DNA from: Allodiplogaster sudhausi | Taxonomy: Eukaryota; Nematoda; Chromadorea; Rhabditida; Diplogasteridae | DNA length: 64,000 bases | Direction of reading: 5' to 3' | Assembly: GCA_945643635.1 (NCBI GenBank) | Contig: CALZFC010000035.1 | Coordinates: 2,311,001-2,375,000 of the forward strand | In this document: positions 11,100 through 23,244 of the stretch, one piece after another | Numbering within the stretch: position 1 is the stretch's first letter | Layout of the letters: the number at the start of each line of letters is the position of its first letter | Notes under the pieces: generated by a model | Told to the model about the DNA's origin: nothing | The model's database searches: none | The model's input: the letters and a program-made list of their open reading frames with translations, nothing else | Position numbers and translations under genes: made by a program

Positions 11100-12925
11100 G
11101 CGGAGGATTCTGTGGGGTGAAAAAAATAACCAGTGATGAAAAGTGAAAACTATGAATTCTGACTATTGAAGCAGCTCGTAGCATCCAAGATCCAGCAGAA
11201 GCTTTTATATAGAATATCTTTATTTGTACAGGTTTGCAGCATTCTCGATGCTGCATCAAAAGCGATATGTTTTGAGAGTTTATCGACGGGGTCGAAACAC
11301 AGAATAAGGATTTCCAGGAGCATCCTCCAAGCAATATACATACATACAAATGTATGTTGTTTTTCTTTCTCTTTTATTAAATCTCACATGACAGCAAATA
11401 GGTCCTTCTTCTTCTTCATCTTCTTCTTTTCTCTTCTATCTCTCTTACGGGTATATAGACTTTCGCCCTATAATATGAGATAGCAGGTCCTGGCGCCACC
11501 ATTCGATGATGACGATGGCTCTTACCCTATGAACTACTGCTGTATCTAGCCCAAGCTACAGATATAGCAGCTTTTTTGTGATCGGTTATTACATAATTCC
11601 CTATGGTCCGACTCTAATGACAACGAAAAGAGACATCATCGGATGGGCGCCACGGGTGTTATTCTCAATTTTGATCACTTACGGTGGTGTATGGTCTTCA
11701 TATCTGCTAAAGTGTAGATACGACCTCTGTGGAGAAACCTTTTGTTTGATGATGGTTGGCCGCCTGAAGTCGCTTCGTTCAGTCATTTTTTTAATGATGT
11801 TTGGAAGTTTGATCGCCATCCATGATCATGGTCGCTCAAAAAACAGCTCATTAGAAAGATAATTTTCAGCTCTACAATTGAATTAGATACCATTTATGCT
11901 AACGGTGCTTCTGCGAAATCTAGAAGGACATGCGACTCTAAAAGTCAATATTTTTGAATTCTAATTAGTCAGCTGTTTAAAACAATATCTTGTATATTTA
12001 TGACAAAAAATTCCTAATAATTTTTCTATTGTGCTGCGAACGCAAATGTGCGGCCATCTCGACAAGTCTCAGCAAGCTCTCGCCTTTTCTATCTCGCACA
12101 GCTCGCCGAAATGCCGGTTTTAGACTTGCGGACCCATTCCAGTCGTTTCGCCGTCTTGAAAAGTGCTTATAAAGAGCTTTTAGGCGAAATCTGTTTTGAA
12201 AAGTCCCCGGCCATTTTGATTCTATCGCAAATCGTGTTATATGTACGTTTGTTTTTTTTTCTTTCTTTTAAATATATAATGCAATAAAATGCTTAAGGCG
12301 AGCAGATACTGATCAGGGTGGAAAAGCCTGGTCCGAAACGGAGAATCCTCCCGTTTTGGGAGACTGCACATGGCGAATAATGTACGAATAGAAATAAGCG
12401 CTAGCCCCATCGACACCGTCTCAATGCGATTGAATATCTTCATTGCCCTTGGACTCTACACGGCATCCTCGATTGTTCTTCTTGCCGAAATTGCGTTCCA
12501 TAAATTGAGTCAGCTGCCGAATCGTCGTTGGACGAATCTTTTTTAGCCAGTGACCAACTCGTCTAGAACGCCATACTCGGTAATTACATACATATATCCA
12601 GATAAAGTCGATATTGAGTTGTTCAAAGCTGACATCCATTGAATCCATAGTGACATTTGGAGCCTATTCAAATGTTGATTCAAAGCAGTGAGGAATGCAG
12701 CCAAATGCATATATCGGTCACGCTATGAAGGCACATGTTGAAGCAAAGTGAAGATGAATATGGCGCAATTTGATTTCCTCGCCATTTTGAAGTGCCGATA
12801 CGGTCGATTAAAGTATTGAACTGAGTAAAACTGGCTATTTTGGATCGAGACGTTTGTTCATTTATATAATGGTCGAGTATAATTCGACAATCTTTATAGC
12901 ATTCCTTCTAACTATTGGATTTGCA
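11100..12925. other. Intergenic, includes an inverted fragment of the galectin-linked repeat
   Basis: No gene supported. The minus strand of about 12110-12240 matches the plus strand of about 32200-32330 (shared motifs include CGATTTGCGA, CAAAAGCTCTTT and GGAATGGGTCCG), so part of the duplicated galectin flank is inverted here. A frame at 11578-11862 encodes a hydrophobic peptide without recognisable features. Confidence 0.5.
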
Positions 12926-13794
12926 ACATATCCAATTTCCATCATATGTCGTTGAGTCAATTTGCCTACCAAATGATAGATAGAGCACAGCCCGTGTAAG
13001 CTTCATTCCCACAGAGGTGGAGAGTGCGTTGAAGCAAACTCGTAATCAGTTCCATATTCTATGTTCTTTTCAATATTCAAAGTAAACAAATGTTGTCAAA
13101 GTTCCCAGTAGATGCCACGTGGCATGCCGAAGCGAGAGAAGAGGAAAGGCACGAGTCGCCGACTTACTTGGCCGTCCGACAAGAGGATTCGCATCAGCTG
13201 GAATGATAATCACGCTGATTTAAAGGTGGAGAAACAACGAAAAAGAATAAATACTTAATCGAATTGGCGAGTCAAGTCTTAAGAATAGGCTCTCTCATTT
13301 CGCAGGTCGCACCAGCTCGCCGAGTAAAAGAGTGCGAAAGGACACAGCAATCTTATCACTTAATTTTCGCTGATTGTTCTTATCTAATGTTAGCAGGTAC
13401 CCTTTCCTCATTATAATGGCAGCTTTCAAGAGAGCCACATCGCATGGCGACCTATTTCTGATGAAAAGAGAAAGTTTGACTAGATGGCAAGCACATGCTG
13501 GTTGACGTGTCGAAGTGCCATAGAAGGCAGAATTTGACATGTTGGGCCGAAAGAATGTAGGCTCGAGTGCTAGACGCGACTTGGACATGCATGTTGGAAT
13601 TGAACGCAATAGTAATGTACCTTGTAGGTACCTACGAAATTTATGTGTGTACTGGTCGCTTGTTTTTTTATGTACAGGCTCTGATAAAGAAAAGTCATTT
13701 ATTACTGGAGGCGTAACGATGTAGTTTCTATTGACCATGTTCAAATTAACCATTTTATTCCAAAAAAGAGGCTTTTGTCAAGGGCAGACAGTGC

Positions 13795-15447
13795 TTAGCG
13801 AATGTCGAGGCTCTCCACTACGAAGCCGGACGACGAGATGCTGAAGGACTTGTAGTAATCGCCCGGAGCGAGGAAGCGATGCTTGAACTGATGGATCTCG
13901 GCATTGTTGATCAAAACCTGCAGAGAAGACAGATATTACTGGGTAACTTCCGTAAATTGAGATCAAGCAAGCTTGGGGCTAGCCTTGATATGCTCTGGCT
14001 CGTTGACGAAGGTCAGATTAAAGCCGACGTTCTGCTTGATCGGGAGCTGGCTAGACTCTTGTTTTGTGTTATAATCATCATAGACATCACCTTTCTGAGC
14101 GTTGTACAAAATCTGAAGAGGAGTCAAGGAAGTACAATTAAATTGAGGAAAATGGATAATATCTACAGTAAAAAAAAATTTGGCCACGCAATTTTTTGAG
14201 GGCGTGTAATTTTGTAACAAGTTGCTTTCTGGAATCGTGTTTTAGACAAATGCGTTTGTTAATTATTCAGTGGCTAACGCGGAACGAAACTGAATTAATT
14301 ATTTTTCGATGACTGTTTTCCGTATAGGAAGGGAGTGTCATCGTACCCGGTTAATCATTTTGTTCGGATTGCAGTGGAAGCGATTGTGTCCATTTGCGTC
14401 GAAAAAGGTGAAGGCGAACTGCTCGACGGTCAGCTTGATATACGCTTCAACTTTCTGCCCTAAAGTTTATATTTTTGCCGCTTGCCTTAAAAAAACAAAT
14501 TCTAGCTAGGTTTCGGATACCAATACGCAAAGAGCCGTTCGGGAAAGGATGCATATCGAAGGGGGTCGAGTAGTACTTTCCGCGGAGTGCAATCTTCGTG
14601 ATTTCAATGTCGCCCTTGACCTATGAATAAGAGGAAAGAAGCTCTGTGAATTCTCAATCTTGTCGACATTTACACTCTCTCTGTCAGAAACAGCTATTTA
14701 CACATAGAATCTTTTCTATTATATATATTTTTGTGGTATAAATTCGATCTCGACCTCAACGCATTTGATCTTCCCAAACTTGCCGCCATGCGTGACATTG
14801 GCCAGGTAGCCGCCGTTGATGCTCAGTTCGAAGTCGTCCTTGTGAACTCTAAAGAAACAAATTTTTTTCTTGTTCTTCAAATATTGTTTCATGTTCTTTT
14901 TTTAGTTTATGTGATCAACTAATACTTTTCAAAAATTTGTAAAGGAAATAATAATAACACAATTTTACTGCAAAATAGTACACATGCCGGATTCGCAGTT
15001 CGATCCGCGCTTGACGGTAAGCTTGTCCAAAGCGCGAGTCTGCAACAAATCATTTTTTTTTTATTAAAATAGAAAAGTCACTATTTCAAAAAAAGCTGTT
15101 CTGTAAAAACCACCACGCCATTGTTGAGCACGAGTCCCCTGTTGGCGAATCGAAGATCCTCTCGTTGAATGGGTCCTTCGAGGCCGCCCGCCAAGAGATT
15201 CAGGCACAGGCTTAGGAAATGGGGAAGAAGAAGAATTAGAATATATATAAATATTCCAAAATACTTTTCTTTTAAAGGCGTCAAAATGCGAGTTTAAAAA
15301 AAGAAGACGGCAAGATGACTCTATGAGCATTTTGAAAGTATTTACTGACAATGTAGCTTTGGCGGTCAGCAGACCCGTGACACTAAGAGTCTGGCCGAGC
15401 TGGAGCGTCTGCGGTAAGTGGGCGAAGAACGGATTCGGTAGAGCCAT
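13795..15447 (-). CDS. Tandem-repeat galectin (two carbohydrate-recognition domains), copy A
   Basis: Eight exons: 15350-15447, 15111-15210, 14984-15039, 14755-14848, 14521-14620, 14347-14459, 13984-14112 and 13795-13917; all phases agree, giving about 236 aa. No signal peptide, as usual for galectins. CRD1 starts LPNPFFAHLPQTLQLGQTLS, then LCLNLLAGG, FELSINGGYLANVTHGG and KGDIEITKI. CRD2 has GQKVEAYIKLTVEQFAFTFF, HNRFHCNP, INNAEIHQFKHRF and ends VVESLDIR. The ATG lies directly after a TTTCAG acceptor, consistent with a 5' UTR intron or trans-splicing. Several canonical sugar-binding residues (H-x-NPR, WGxE, full HR motif) are missing or altered in CRD1, so ligand specificity is doubtful. The exon 7 donor is GC (AAG|GCTAGC). 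Relative to copy C, exon 3 is 7 bp shorter and reads a different frame just before its donor. Confidence 0.78.
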
Positions 15448-15479
15448 CTGAAATCAGATGGCGTTATCAGATTGTAGTC

Positions 15480-16260
15480 AACTTCTTTGACTGTCACTGT
15501 AGAAGACGAGGAAAGCATAGCTCTGTCGCCGGGAACCAGGCCAACACTGACGGAGGCAACCGCTCACGAAGAGCCGGGGAGGGGAGAATGTCTCGAAAAA
15601 AACTAAATGGGACTGGAATTGCACGTGGTATGCTAATGATGGAAAGGGCTGGAAGGAAGGAAACGTGAGGAATGGAACAGTCCGTCAGAAAGGGCAATCG
15701 ATTTTTTTTGCAGGCAGCCTGAGCCAGGTTGCTTTTGATCCATTCCAACGAGGGACGATTTAAATAATTATACTCCCAATTTTCAAAGAAAGCGTGTGAC
15801 TCTGAAAAAAAACCATAGCCTGAAGTATTACACAGCACTTTACACTATTCAATTGTTGTTAAACAAGCCCCACCCCACACTGTTGCGCTGTTCAGACCCT
15901 GTGGGATCATTAGAAACAGTGCTAATAAAAAATCTTGTTTCGGATTGGTTAACTATTACTGAGGTTAGCATCGCATGCATGGGGCTAGTTCACTTTGTAA
16001 ATGTGCAGCCAATCCTCTCCTCCCATCTGCCTTTACCCTCTCTCCCAAAGAAAAAGCTGTCCAGTATCGGTTTTGCATGTCGATACCGGCGGTCACCGTA
16101 TTTTCATACCAACCGCTCACAAAGAGCCAGGGAGGCGAGAATGAAGAGTAACGCCTCGAGATATGCTAATAATTGGTACGAAAGGGCTGAAAGGAAGGAA
16201 ACGTGAGGAATGGAACATTCCGTTACGCATTCACGTGGAGGAGCAGTCGGTGGAAAGTGG
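15480..16260. repeat. Galectin upstream flank, internally repeated
   Basis: The block around GCTAATGATGGAAAGGGCTG / GGAAGGAAACGTGAGGAATG occurs at about 15540-15690 and again at 16100-16280, and once more in the second duplication at about 34560-34760. It is a third, internal level of duplication upstream of the galectin start. Confidence 0.65.
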
Positions 16261-17877
16261 GAGAATAATGCAAACAATAACGTTCAGCATTGCTGGCCCG
16301 AGCCAGATTACTAGTGATCTTGTCCTTAAGTCATTATACTCCCAATTCTTCAAAATGACGAGGGCTTCTGAAAAAAACCATTGGGTTGGCTCGTTCGTGA
16401 GAGAGATGCTATATTCTAAAATGACAAACGTTGCGAGAAAGCGAGCGAGAAGTAACTGAAATGTTCGTCAGACGGGAAATATGGCCATATACACCATGAA
16501 ATTTCAAGGAATCCCAGAGTTTTCGAAGGGATGAAAAGAAGTTGGTTGGATAAAAGAATTGTTAGGCGGAAGGACAAAGCATACATCGAGGTTATGGTCA
16601 CCTTCATTCTTCGAATTGACCGAAGTTTCGAGGTTAACAAGGGTCGAGGTTGGGTCTTCTTGGCTCGTTGTGGTGCCAAAGTAACACTTTTCCTTCACAT
16701 GGGGAATCCGAGTCGATTAATTTATTGTTTCAGTTATACCTCGGTCATGATGATGAGCGAGAAGGAGACGGAGCGAAGAGAGGCAGAAGAAGTCGACCAC
16801 TCAGCAACTCAGAAACAACAACGACTGATCTCGATCCATCAAAACAAGTCGAAATGATATAATCACGAAATACCGCATATTCTAATCTAGGCAATGATTC
16901 AAATTCAAATAATCACGTTTTAACGTTTAAAAAACAGTTCAGCGGGCCAAATTCATAATGTGTAAGTCGAAATAAAAATATGCAAAGATATTTTAGACAC
17001 TCCCAGCAACCTCTCGCTTTCTTGCAAGTACACATTTACGAGCAATCTGTATCACAAAAGTTTAAACACTTCTACCTAAGTATTTATGTTTCTCACATTA
17101 ATGTAACAAATGAACAATATTGATTGGGTATTCTGCACAACAGTTTCATTATAAGAACTTCCTGATATGCAAGTATACTTTAAAACGAGTAGAGAAGTGT
17201 ACGGATGTGTTAACTGTGGATAAAAATATTTATTTAAAAAAAGTTTTGTAATATGTACATAACCTACTCTTTGCGTAATGTTGAAGGATAATGGCGATCC
17301 TAAAAAGAAGCAGTATAATAATAAAGGCGTGTTATGAAAAGAGAATGTAGGCAAGGGGAAACGATGTTTAGAGAGGCGGACACACTCGTAGACTTCCTAG
17401 AAATGAATTTTTCAAAATCGGTGACAATTATTATTATTTTCCTTTTTATGTTCGAACTGTCTGGGATTTGGACATTGATGATGAATTTAATGGAGTAGGT
17501 ACATATGTATGAACTTTGCATGCAACTACTAACTTTATATTACATACATATGTATGTACATATATTTATGTACAGGCTCTGATAAAGAAGTAATCTATAA
17601 TTTCAGGAGTTATGCTGTATTCCTTTGCCTTCTTTTTTGTTGTTGCTTTGTTCATAGTAATTATTGCGGGAAAAAAGAGCATTCGTCAAGGACAAAGAAT
17701 GTGGTTCTAATAGACAAACAACACAGAGAATACGTGTTTAATATATTGACTATGGTATACATATTAGAAATATTAGTAAAATATTATATATAAATGTTAC
17801 TGTGAAAAGTAAGAGAAGCCTTTTCAAACAACAACATCTTCGAGAGAAAATGGAAATCGTCGAAGAAGTGAAAATGC

Positions 17878-17945
17878 TTAGCGAATCTCGACGCTCTCCA
17901 GGTCGATGTCGCCCGAGATGCTGATCGACTTGTAGTCGTTCCATA
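17878..17945 (-). pseudogene. Terminal-exon relic of a galectin, copy B
   Basis: The minus strand reads DYKSISISGDIDLESVEIR then stop, matching the end of galectin A (DYYKSFSISSSGFVVESLDIR) including the CGCTAAG end. The sequence upstream has no earlier galectin exon, so only the last 20-22 codons survive. Its 3' flank (TAAAGAAG..., CAACAACATCTTCGAG) is the same repeat family as at 13650-13790 and 35750-36012. Confidence 0.7.
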
Positions 17946-18163
17946 ACGCAACTGCACCTTTAAATGCCCCCCCCCTCATGCTCTCCTCCACTCTCATCGC
18001 TTCATAAACTCTTATATCCACTGGGGTAAATAACCATTCAGTCATACCATTGCATCTAACAATAAGCGTTTTCCCTAATATAACTATCATTGTCAATGGT
18101 TTTGCCCCAATTGTATGGCGATTTCGCGATCGCAATGGTATTTTTTCTTGCGTGTTTTTGTTT

Positions 18164-18201
18164 TTTATATTTAAACAAATATTTTTAATTCATAAAAGCT
18201 T

Positions 18202-18236
<35 letters not shown>

Positions 18237-18807
18237 CTTTATAAAAAAATTAAAGTCCTTTGAAGGTGACGCAATCTATTTGAATTTTCCTGAGTTTTGT
18301 AGCAGTTTCCCTGAAGACGCAAGCTTCGGTCAGGTAAAAAGGGCGCGAGTTCAAAAGTGAGTTTTTGACTCGCACGAACTTGCAGCGTGAAAAGAGGATG
18401 TCCGCGACGCAGATAGTGGCGCCAAAGTAGACGAGAGGTTTCTCGATACTTTTGGCCGCTTGTCCTTACAGAGTGAGAATGACTGTGTCATTGGAACAGA
18501 GAGTTAGACAGTGAGAGTTGCTGTACCTGCAGTCGCCTGTGTAAAAAACAGCGACAGAACATGACTAATTGTAAGAGATCGTGAAGCTGTGAAGAGAGAA
18601 AGAGGGAGGCGGAGAGAGGAAAAGAAGGAATTGAGAGAGAGATGAGGGAGACACGGAGAGGAGAGAGAAGAGCGAGGTACCAGGAAATGTTGACTGGCCT
18701 TCATTCTCGCAGCACGGAGAGGACAGTTAGAGGTATAGAGGAAGAGAGGGAGGAGAAAGCGAGTGAGAAGAAGATTGTGAGGGTAAATAAATAGGGAGAA
18801 AGAGAAT

Positions 18808-18849
<42 letters not shown>

Positions 18850-18951
18850 TTGACACTAGAAAGGATGGAAGAATGAAAGAGAGAAATAAAACGAGAGGGA
18901 GATAGAGAGATGTTTATATTTAAACAAATATTTTTAATTCATAAAAGCTTG

Positions 18952-18982
<31 letters not shown>

Positions 18983-19556
18983 TAACTTTATAAAAAAATT
19001 AAAGTCCTTTGAAGGTGACGCAATCTATTTGAATTTTCCTGAGTTTTGTAGCAGTTTCCCTGAAGACGCAAGCTTCGGTCAGGTAAAAAGGGCGCGAGTT
19101 CAAAAGTGAGTTTTTGACTCGCACGAACTTGCAGCGTGAAAAGAGGATGTCCGCGACGCAGATAGTGGCGCCAAAGTAGACGAGAGGTTTCTCGATACTT
19201 TTGGCCGCTTGTCCTTACAGAGTGAGAATGACTGTGTCATTGGAACAGAGAGTTAGACAGTGAGAGTTGCTGTACCTGCAGTCGCCTGTGTAAAAAACAG
19301 CGACAGAACATGACTAATTGTAAGAGATCGTGAAGCTGTGAAGAGAGAAAGAGGGAGGCGGAGAGAGGAAAAGAAGGAATTGAGAGAGAGATCAGGGAGA
19401 CACGGAGAGGAGAGAGAAGAGCGAGGTACCAGGAAATGTTGACTGGCCTTCATTCTCGCAGCACGGAGAGGACAGTTAGAGGTATAGAGGAAGAGAGGGA
19501 GGAGAAAGCGAGTGAGAAGAAGATTGTGAGGGTAAATAAATAGGGAGAAAGAGAAT

Positions 19557-19602
<46 letters not shown>

Positions 19603-19664
19603 TTGACACTAGAAAGGATGGAAGAATGAAAGAGAGAAATAAAACGAGAGGGAGATAGAGAGAT
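18164..19664. repeat. Near-identical direct tandem duplication, about 750 bp x 2
   Basis: About 18164-18913 and 18914-19664 match almost base for base, from TATTTAAACAAATATTTTTA to AGAGATAGAGAGATGTTT. I see only a few changes (GGTTTATAT/GGTTTACAT, GATGAGGG/GATCAGGG) plus different (GA)n and (TA)n lengths. This is either a very recent duplication or an assembly duplication; divergent microsatellite lengths favour a real one. Confidence 0.85.
18250..18465 (-). CDS. Possible terminal exon of an unrecognised gene (duplicated again at about 19004-19219)
   Basis: An open minus-strand frame of about 70 codons with non-repetitive composition includes PLVYFGATICVADILFSRCK and RPFYLTEACVFRETATKL and ends at a TAA. 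It contains several cysteines and no microsatellite. It is present in both halves of the tandem duplication. I do not recognise a family and cannot place an upstream exon. It could be chance. Confidence 0.25.
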   Translation of the reverse strand, partial: GQAAKSIEKPLVYFGATICVADILFSRCKFVRVKNSLLNSRPFYLTEACVFRETATKLRKIQIDCVTFKGL

Positions 19665-19699
19665 GTTTTACTGGTCGAGCCTTCCCACTGTCCGATCTG

Positions 19700-22600
19700 T
19701 TCCATTGATTGTCAACATTTCGCAAGTTTTCCTTCAACCCTTTGCTTATGTGAATTGTATGGTCTTAATTTTCTTTTTCTTTTGTCACAGATGTGTACAT
19801 GCATATGATGCTGTCGCCATACACGCGACTCCCTTTCACTCCTCGCATCAACAATAAACTTGAGATCGTCTTATGCTTCATTTCGGCAAAACTCAAGTCA
19901 CATAAAGGTAAGCTAAACTCTCATCATCTTAGAAAACATAATAACATAAGATTTATTTATCCCCACTTAATAGAAGCTCACTGAAATGGAATAGAATTGT
20001 TGTGCGTGTGAGAGAAAGAAAGCGGGGGAGAGAGAGAGAGAGAGAGCAAGATAGAGAGAGAGAGAGAGCAAAGACAGAGAGAGCAGACGATACAATTAAA
20101 AGAATTCTGGATTGTACTTACTTTATTCATTCTTTGTATTTTAATCCGACTTTGACAGTATAAAATTTTGTACATAATTTTTTTATTCGTAGCCTTTTTT
20201 AAAGATCACTCGGAAAAAGAAAAATTGCATATCTTTTTCAGATAAGCGAGATCTGCTGTAGACGCGGACCGATATCGCGAAACAACATGCAAGTAAGGTT
20301 TCATATTCTCTTCTATTTTTTTCCTCACTCGTCGCTGATTTTGGCCTAGACCCTGTGTTCTAGCCAGTTCTATGTATGTACATTCATATGTTGTATGCCC
20401 CCAGACGATCAGTCCGACTAAGATGGCATCATCTTCATCTTTTTGGCTCGTGTACTCTCCGGCCAAAAAATAAAAAAAGCCCATAGAAATTGACTAGAAG
20501 ACCCATTTCGAGCCCTATCTACAGGAAGAGAAAAATATGATTCTTTTCACTACGATTTCTTTTTACCTCATAATGTCAGAGTCCCCTTTCTATGTACATA
20601 TGTATATGAACATGTTCACCCACCTCAACCAAGAAAATAATAAGCCAATCGCAGATTCACTATATACAAATATATTTATTATTAAACATCTAAGTTGTAC
20701 CTTAAGGGTTTTCACCAAGGCGTTCAATGGCTAGTTCTCCGTTATGCTCTTTTGTGAACTTCCACTTCTGCACAGCTGTAGCGGTAATGCGATAGTTTCT
20801 GTGAGCTGTTAACTATTTATCTCACCCTCATTGTCAGCGCTGTTCGAATCGCATTACTCTAATTTCCGTCTGATAACAAAATATCATTTATCCTTCATTT
20901 GAAATGGTCCCTGTCAAAAATCACTAACTAAAAATACTGTTGCGAAAATATCTATGTACATATAAAACAATTTGAATGAAAATTATAAAATGTGAAAAAC
21001 AAATTGAGCGAAAATAATTTGAGCAATATTTACGATCACAAAAGTGGCACGTGTATTGAATTAGCGAGATTAAAATAGGATGGGAAATAAGAAGAAAAGT
21101 ACATAGATGAAACCATAACCACAGAAACAAACTTTTTAGTTCAGGCCGCCTCGACTTGATCTCTCGGCAGACGTTCTCAGGAATGCGCCCGTTGTGACAA
21201 CGGTCTTGTTCGATTCCGCTTCCATCCGATGCTTCTCGCTTTCATCATCCATGTCTTCTATGAGAATCGGCTGCAGTCCGGGACGCAAGTAATCCGATCG
21301 TCACTCTGTTCTCTTTCACTGCACAACTGCAATGAAGGACCTCGCATCCGATCCGTCGAAGTCAATCTATGCCGACAACCAAATCTATCACACGGAGAGG
21401 TTCTTCAATAATCCTTCGACTGAGATCCGAAGGTCTACTTGTCTCAATGCCCGAGAACATGACAGAAGTGCTATGTGCCACATTCAAGGCTCTTTCAAGC
21501 ACAGAATCACTCAAACGCAACGCTGCATACAGAAGTGGAGAAGATCATCAGAATCGCGTATTAGTTCTTCAACGACAGCAATAGTGATGCGCGTAGGAGG
21601 AATGAAAGTTCGCAGCAAGGACAAGAAGATCAAATTGTGGGTGCACCCGCGAACAATCATCTATAAGACGAAGGAATTCACTGACCAAACGAAGCTCCAT
21701 CATTAGGGTCTTGAGTAAATTCGTTTTACCACATTCAGATTTATCAAACATAATTGTTTAAAAAACAATTTTTATCCACTCTCATCCATTCAGGTAATTT
21801 GTAATTTTTTTTATAAACTTTTTTTTTGCAAACAGATCGTGCGCTGTTTTTTATCCTCTCTATACTTCCATCTTTCGATAATTTCGTCAATTCGAACTAT
21901 CTATTCATACGTCAAGAAAGAGGGGGCAGGAAAAAATGTCATCCACTTAATGCATCGTATCATTGGTCGATATCTGATATTGGGCATAAAAGGAAATGTT
22001 AGGGAATGAATGAGATTACAAGAAGTGGAACAAGGAGAAGGAGAGGCAGCCAACTATTACACGGGTGGCGTGCATAACGTGGTAGATGGTAGGAGAGGGA
22101 AGGAAGCATAGCTCTAGAGATAATGAGAATACATTTGGTTTAAGTACAAGACGGAAATTTTTCAAAGTAATTCTCTTTAATTTTTCCCGTCTGCAGATAG
22201 GCATTTATATGCATAGATTGCACTGAATCCAGTCTATTTAACACTTGAGTATACCCATATGGTTTTTTTTAATTAAACGAAAAAGACTTTCAATGTTAAA
22301 TTTCATTTGTACATTTCAGTCGGACTGGTCTGTGTGTCAAACTCGTTATTCAGCGACGGCGTCGACACAATCTCGTACCGAGAAGAAGAAGAATACAAGG
22401 GATCTCCTCCTATTGAACTATACATGGCAAATGATCCAATCCAGCTCTACCGTCGCTATCTTGTCGCTATTTCACCCATCTATATTATGTACACAAGTAT
22501 TTGCTTAACAAGAAGAGTAAAAAAAATTTTCATCTTAAGCATATTCCAGCCGCGAGAAGTGGGAAGATATACAAGTGGGACCAATTTCCAATCGTTGATT

Positions 22601-23200
22601 TCAACCAAAGCAATGGGTCACGCATAATATCGAACCTAGTCCACAGTAGCCTAGAGAAGCGGCCATAAAATGAGAATTCGCTAACGACTTTGCGATCAAA
22701 TTATTGAAAAAAATGAATAACTTTAATGCTTTTTCTGTAACGCACAAAATAATAAGGTGTTACAGGACGACTATCGGAAATAAACAGCCTCTCGTTTTTT
22801 TGTTATATTTCAATGAAAATTGCAAGTCCGGACTATCAACAGCTGTATATTAATTAAGAGAAATTATTGTCGAAAATGTCGAAATAAAGAAATGAAGGAA
22901 GAAAGCAAGCGTACAAATTAGAAAAAAAGAATCTCCAGAGACAATATGCTATAACACGGGGGGGGGAAGGATACATGTTAGAAGAACAAGTACAAAGAGA
23001 TAAGAATTGTCATAAGCATATGAAAGAAGGTTGTGAGTGGCTTATCAGTTCTTGTGGAATTAAATATATGCAGAGAACGAAGATATAGAACTGATTTCCA
23101 TGACATATATGTTCAAACATATTTACATATATCCATATTTATAACTGGGATGAACCCAGAGGGATGCTCAAGTCACGGCATGCATTTATGTACATTCAAT
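19700..23200. other. No supported gene
   Basis: AT-rich DNA with (GA)n tracts at about 20020-20085 and scattered ATGTACATATGT palindromes. Overlapping frames at 21332-21706 look moderately protein-like in pieces (for example KALSSTESLKRNAAYRSG) but change frame. They could be a decayed exon. Confidence 0.4.
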
Positions 23201-23244
23201 ACGTTATGATGATATGTTTACGCTCAATCAGCTGATTCCACTTT

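Larger units (their letters stand above)
12930..17877. repeat. Segmental duplication copy 1 (galectin gene plus flanks)
   Basis: This matches 32330-36012 in order and orientation. Shared blocks include CATATGTCGTTGAGTCAATT, ATGCCACGTGGCATGCCG, GGCCGTCCGACAAGAGGATT, all galectin exons, CAACCGCTCACGAAGAGC, the region at 16530-16860 (GATGATGAGCGAGAAGGAGA) and CAACAACATCTTCGAG. Copies have diverged substantially, so the event is old. Confidence 0.8.

Noticed and set aside
21332..21706. 124-codon basic plus-strand frame
   Set aside because: Protein-like pieces occur in two frames; no domain, and no consistent splice model found.
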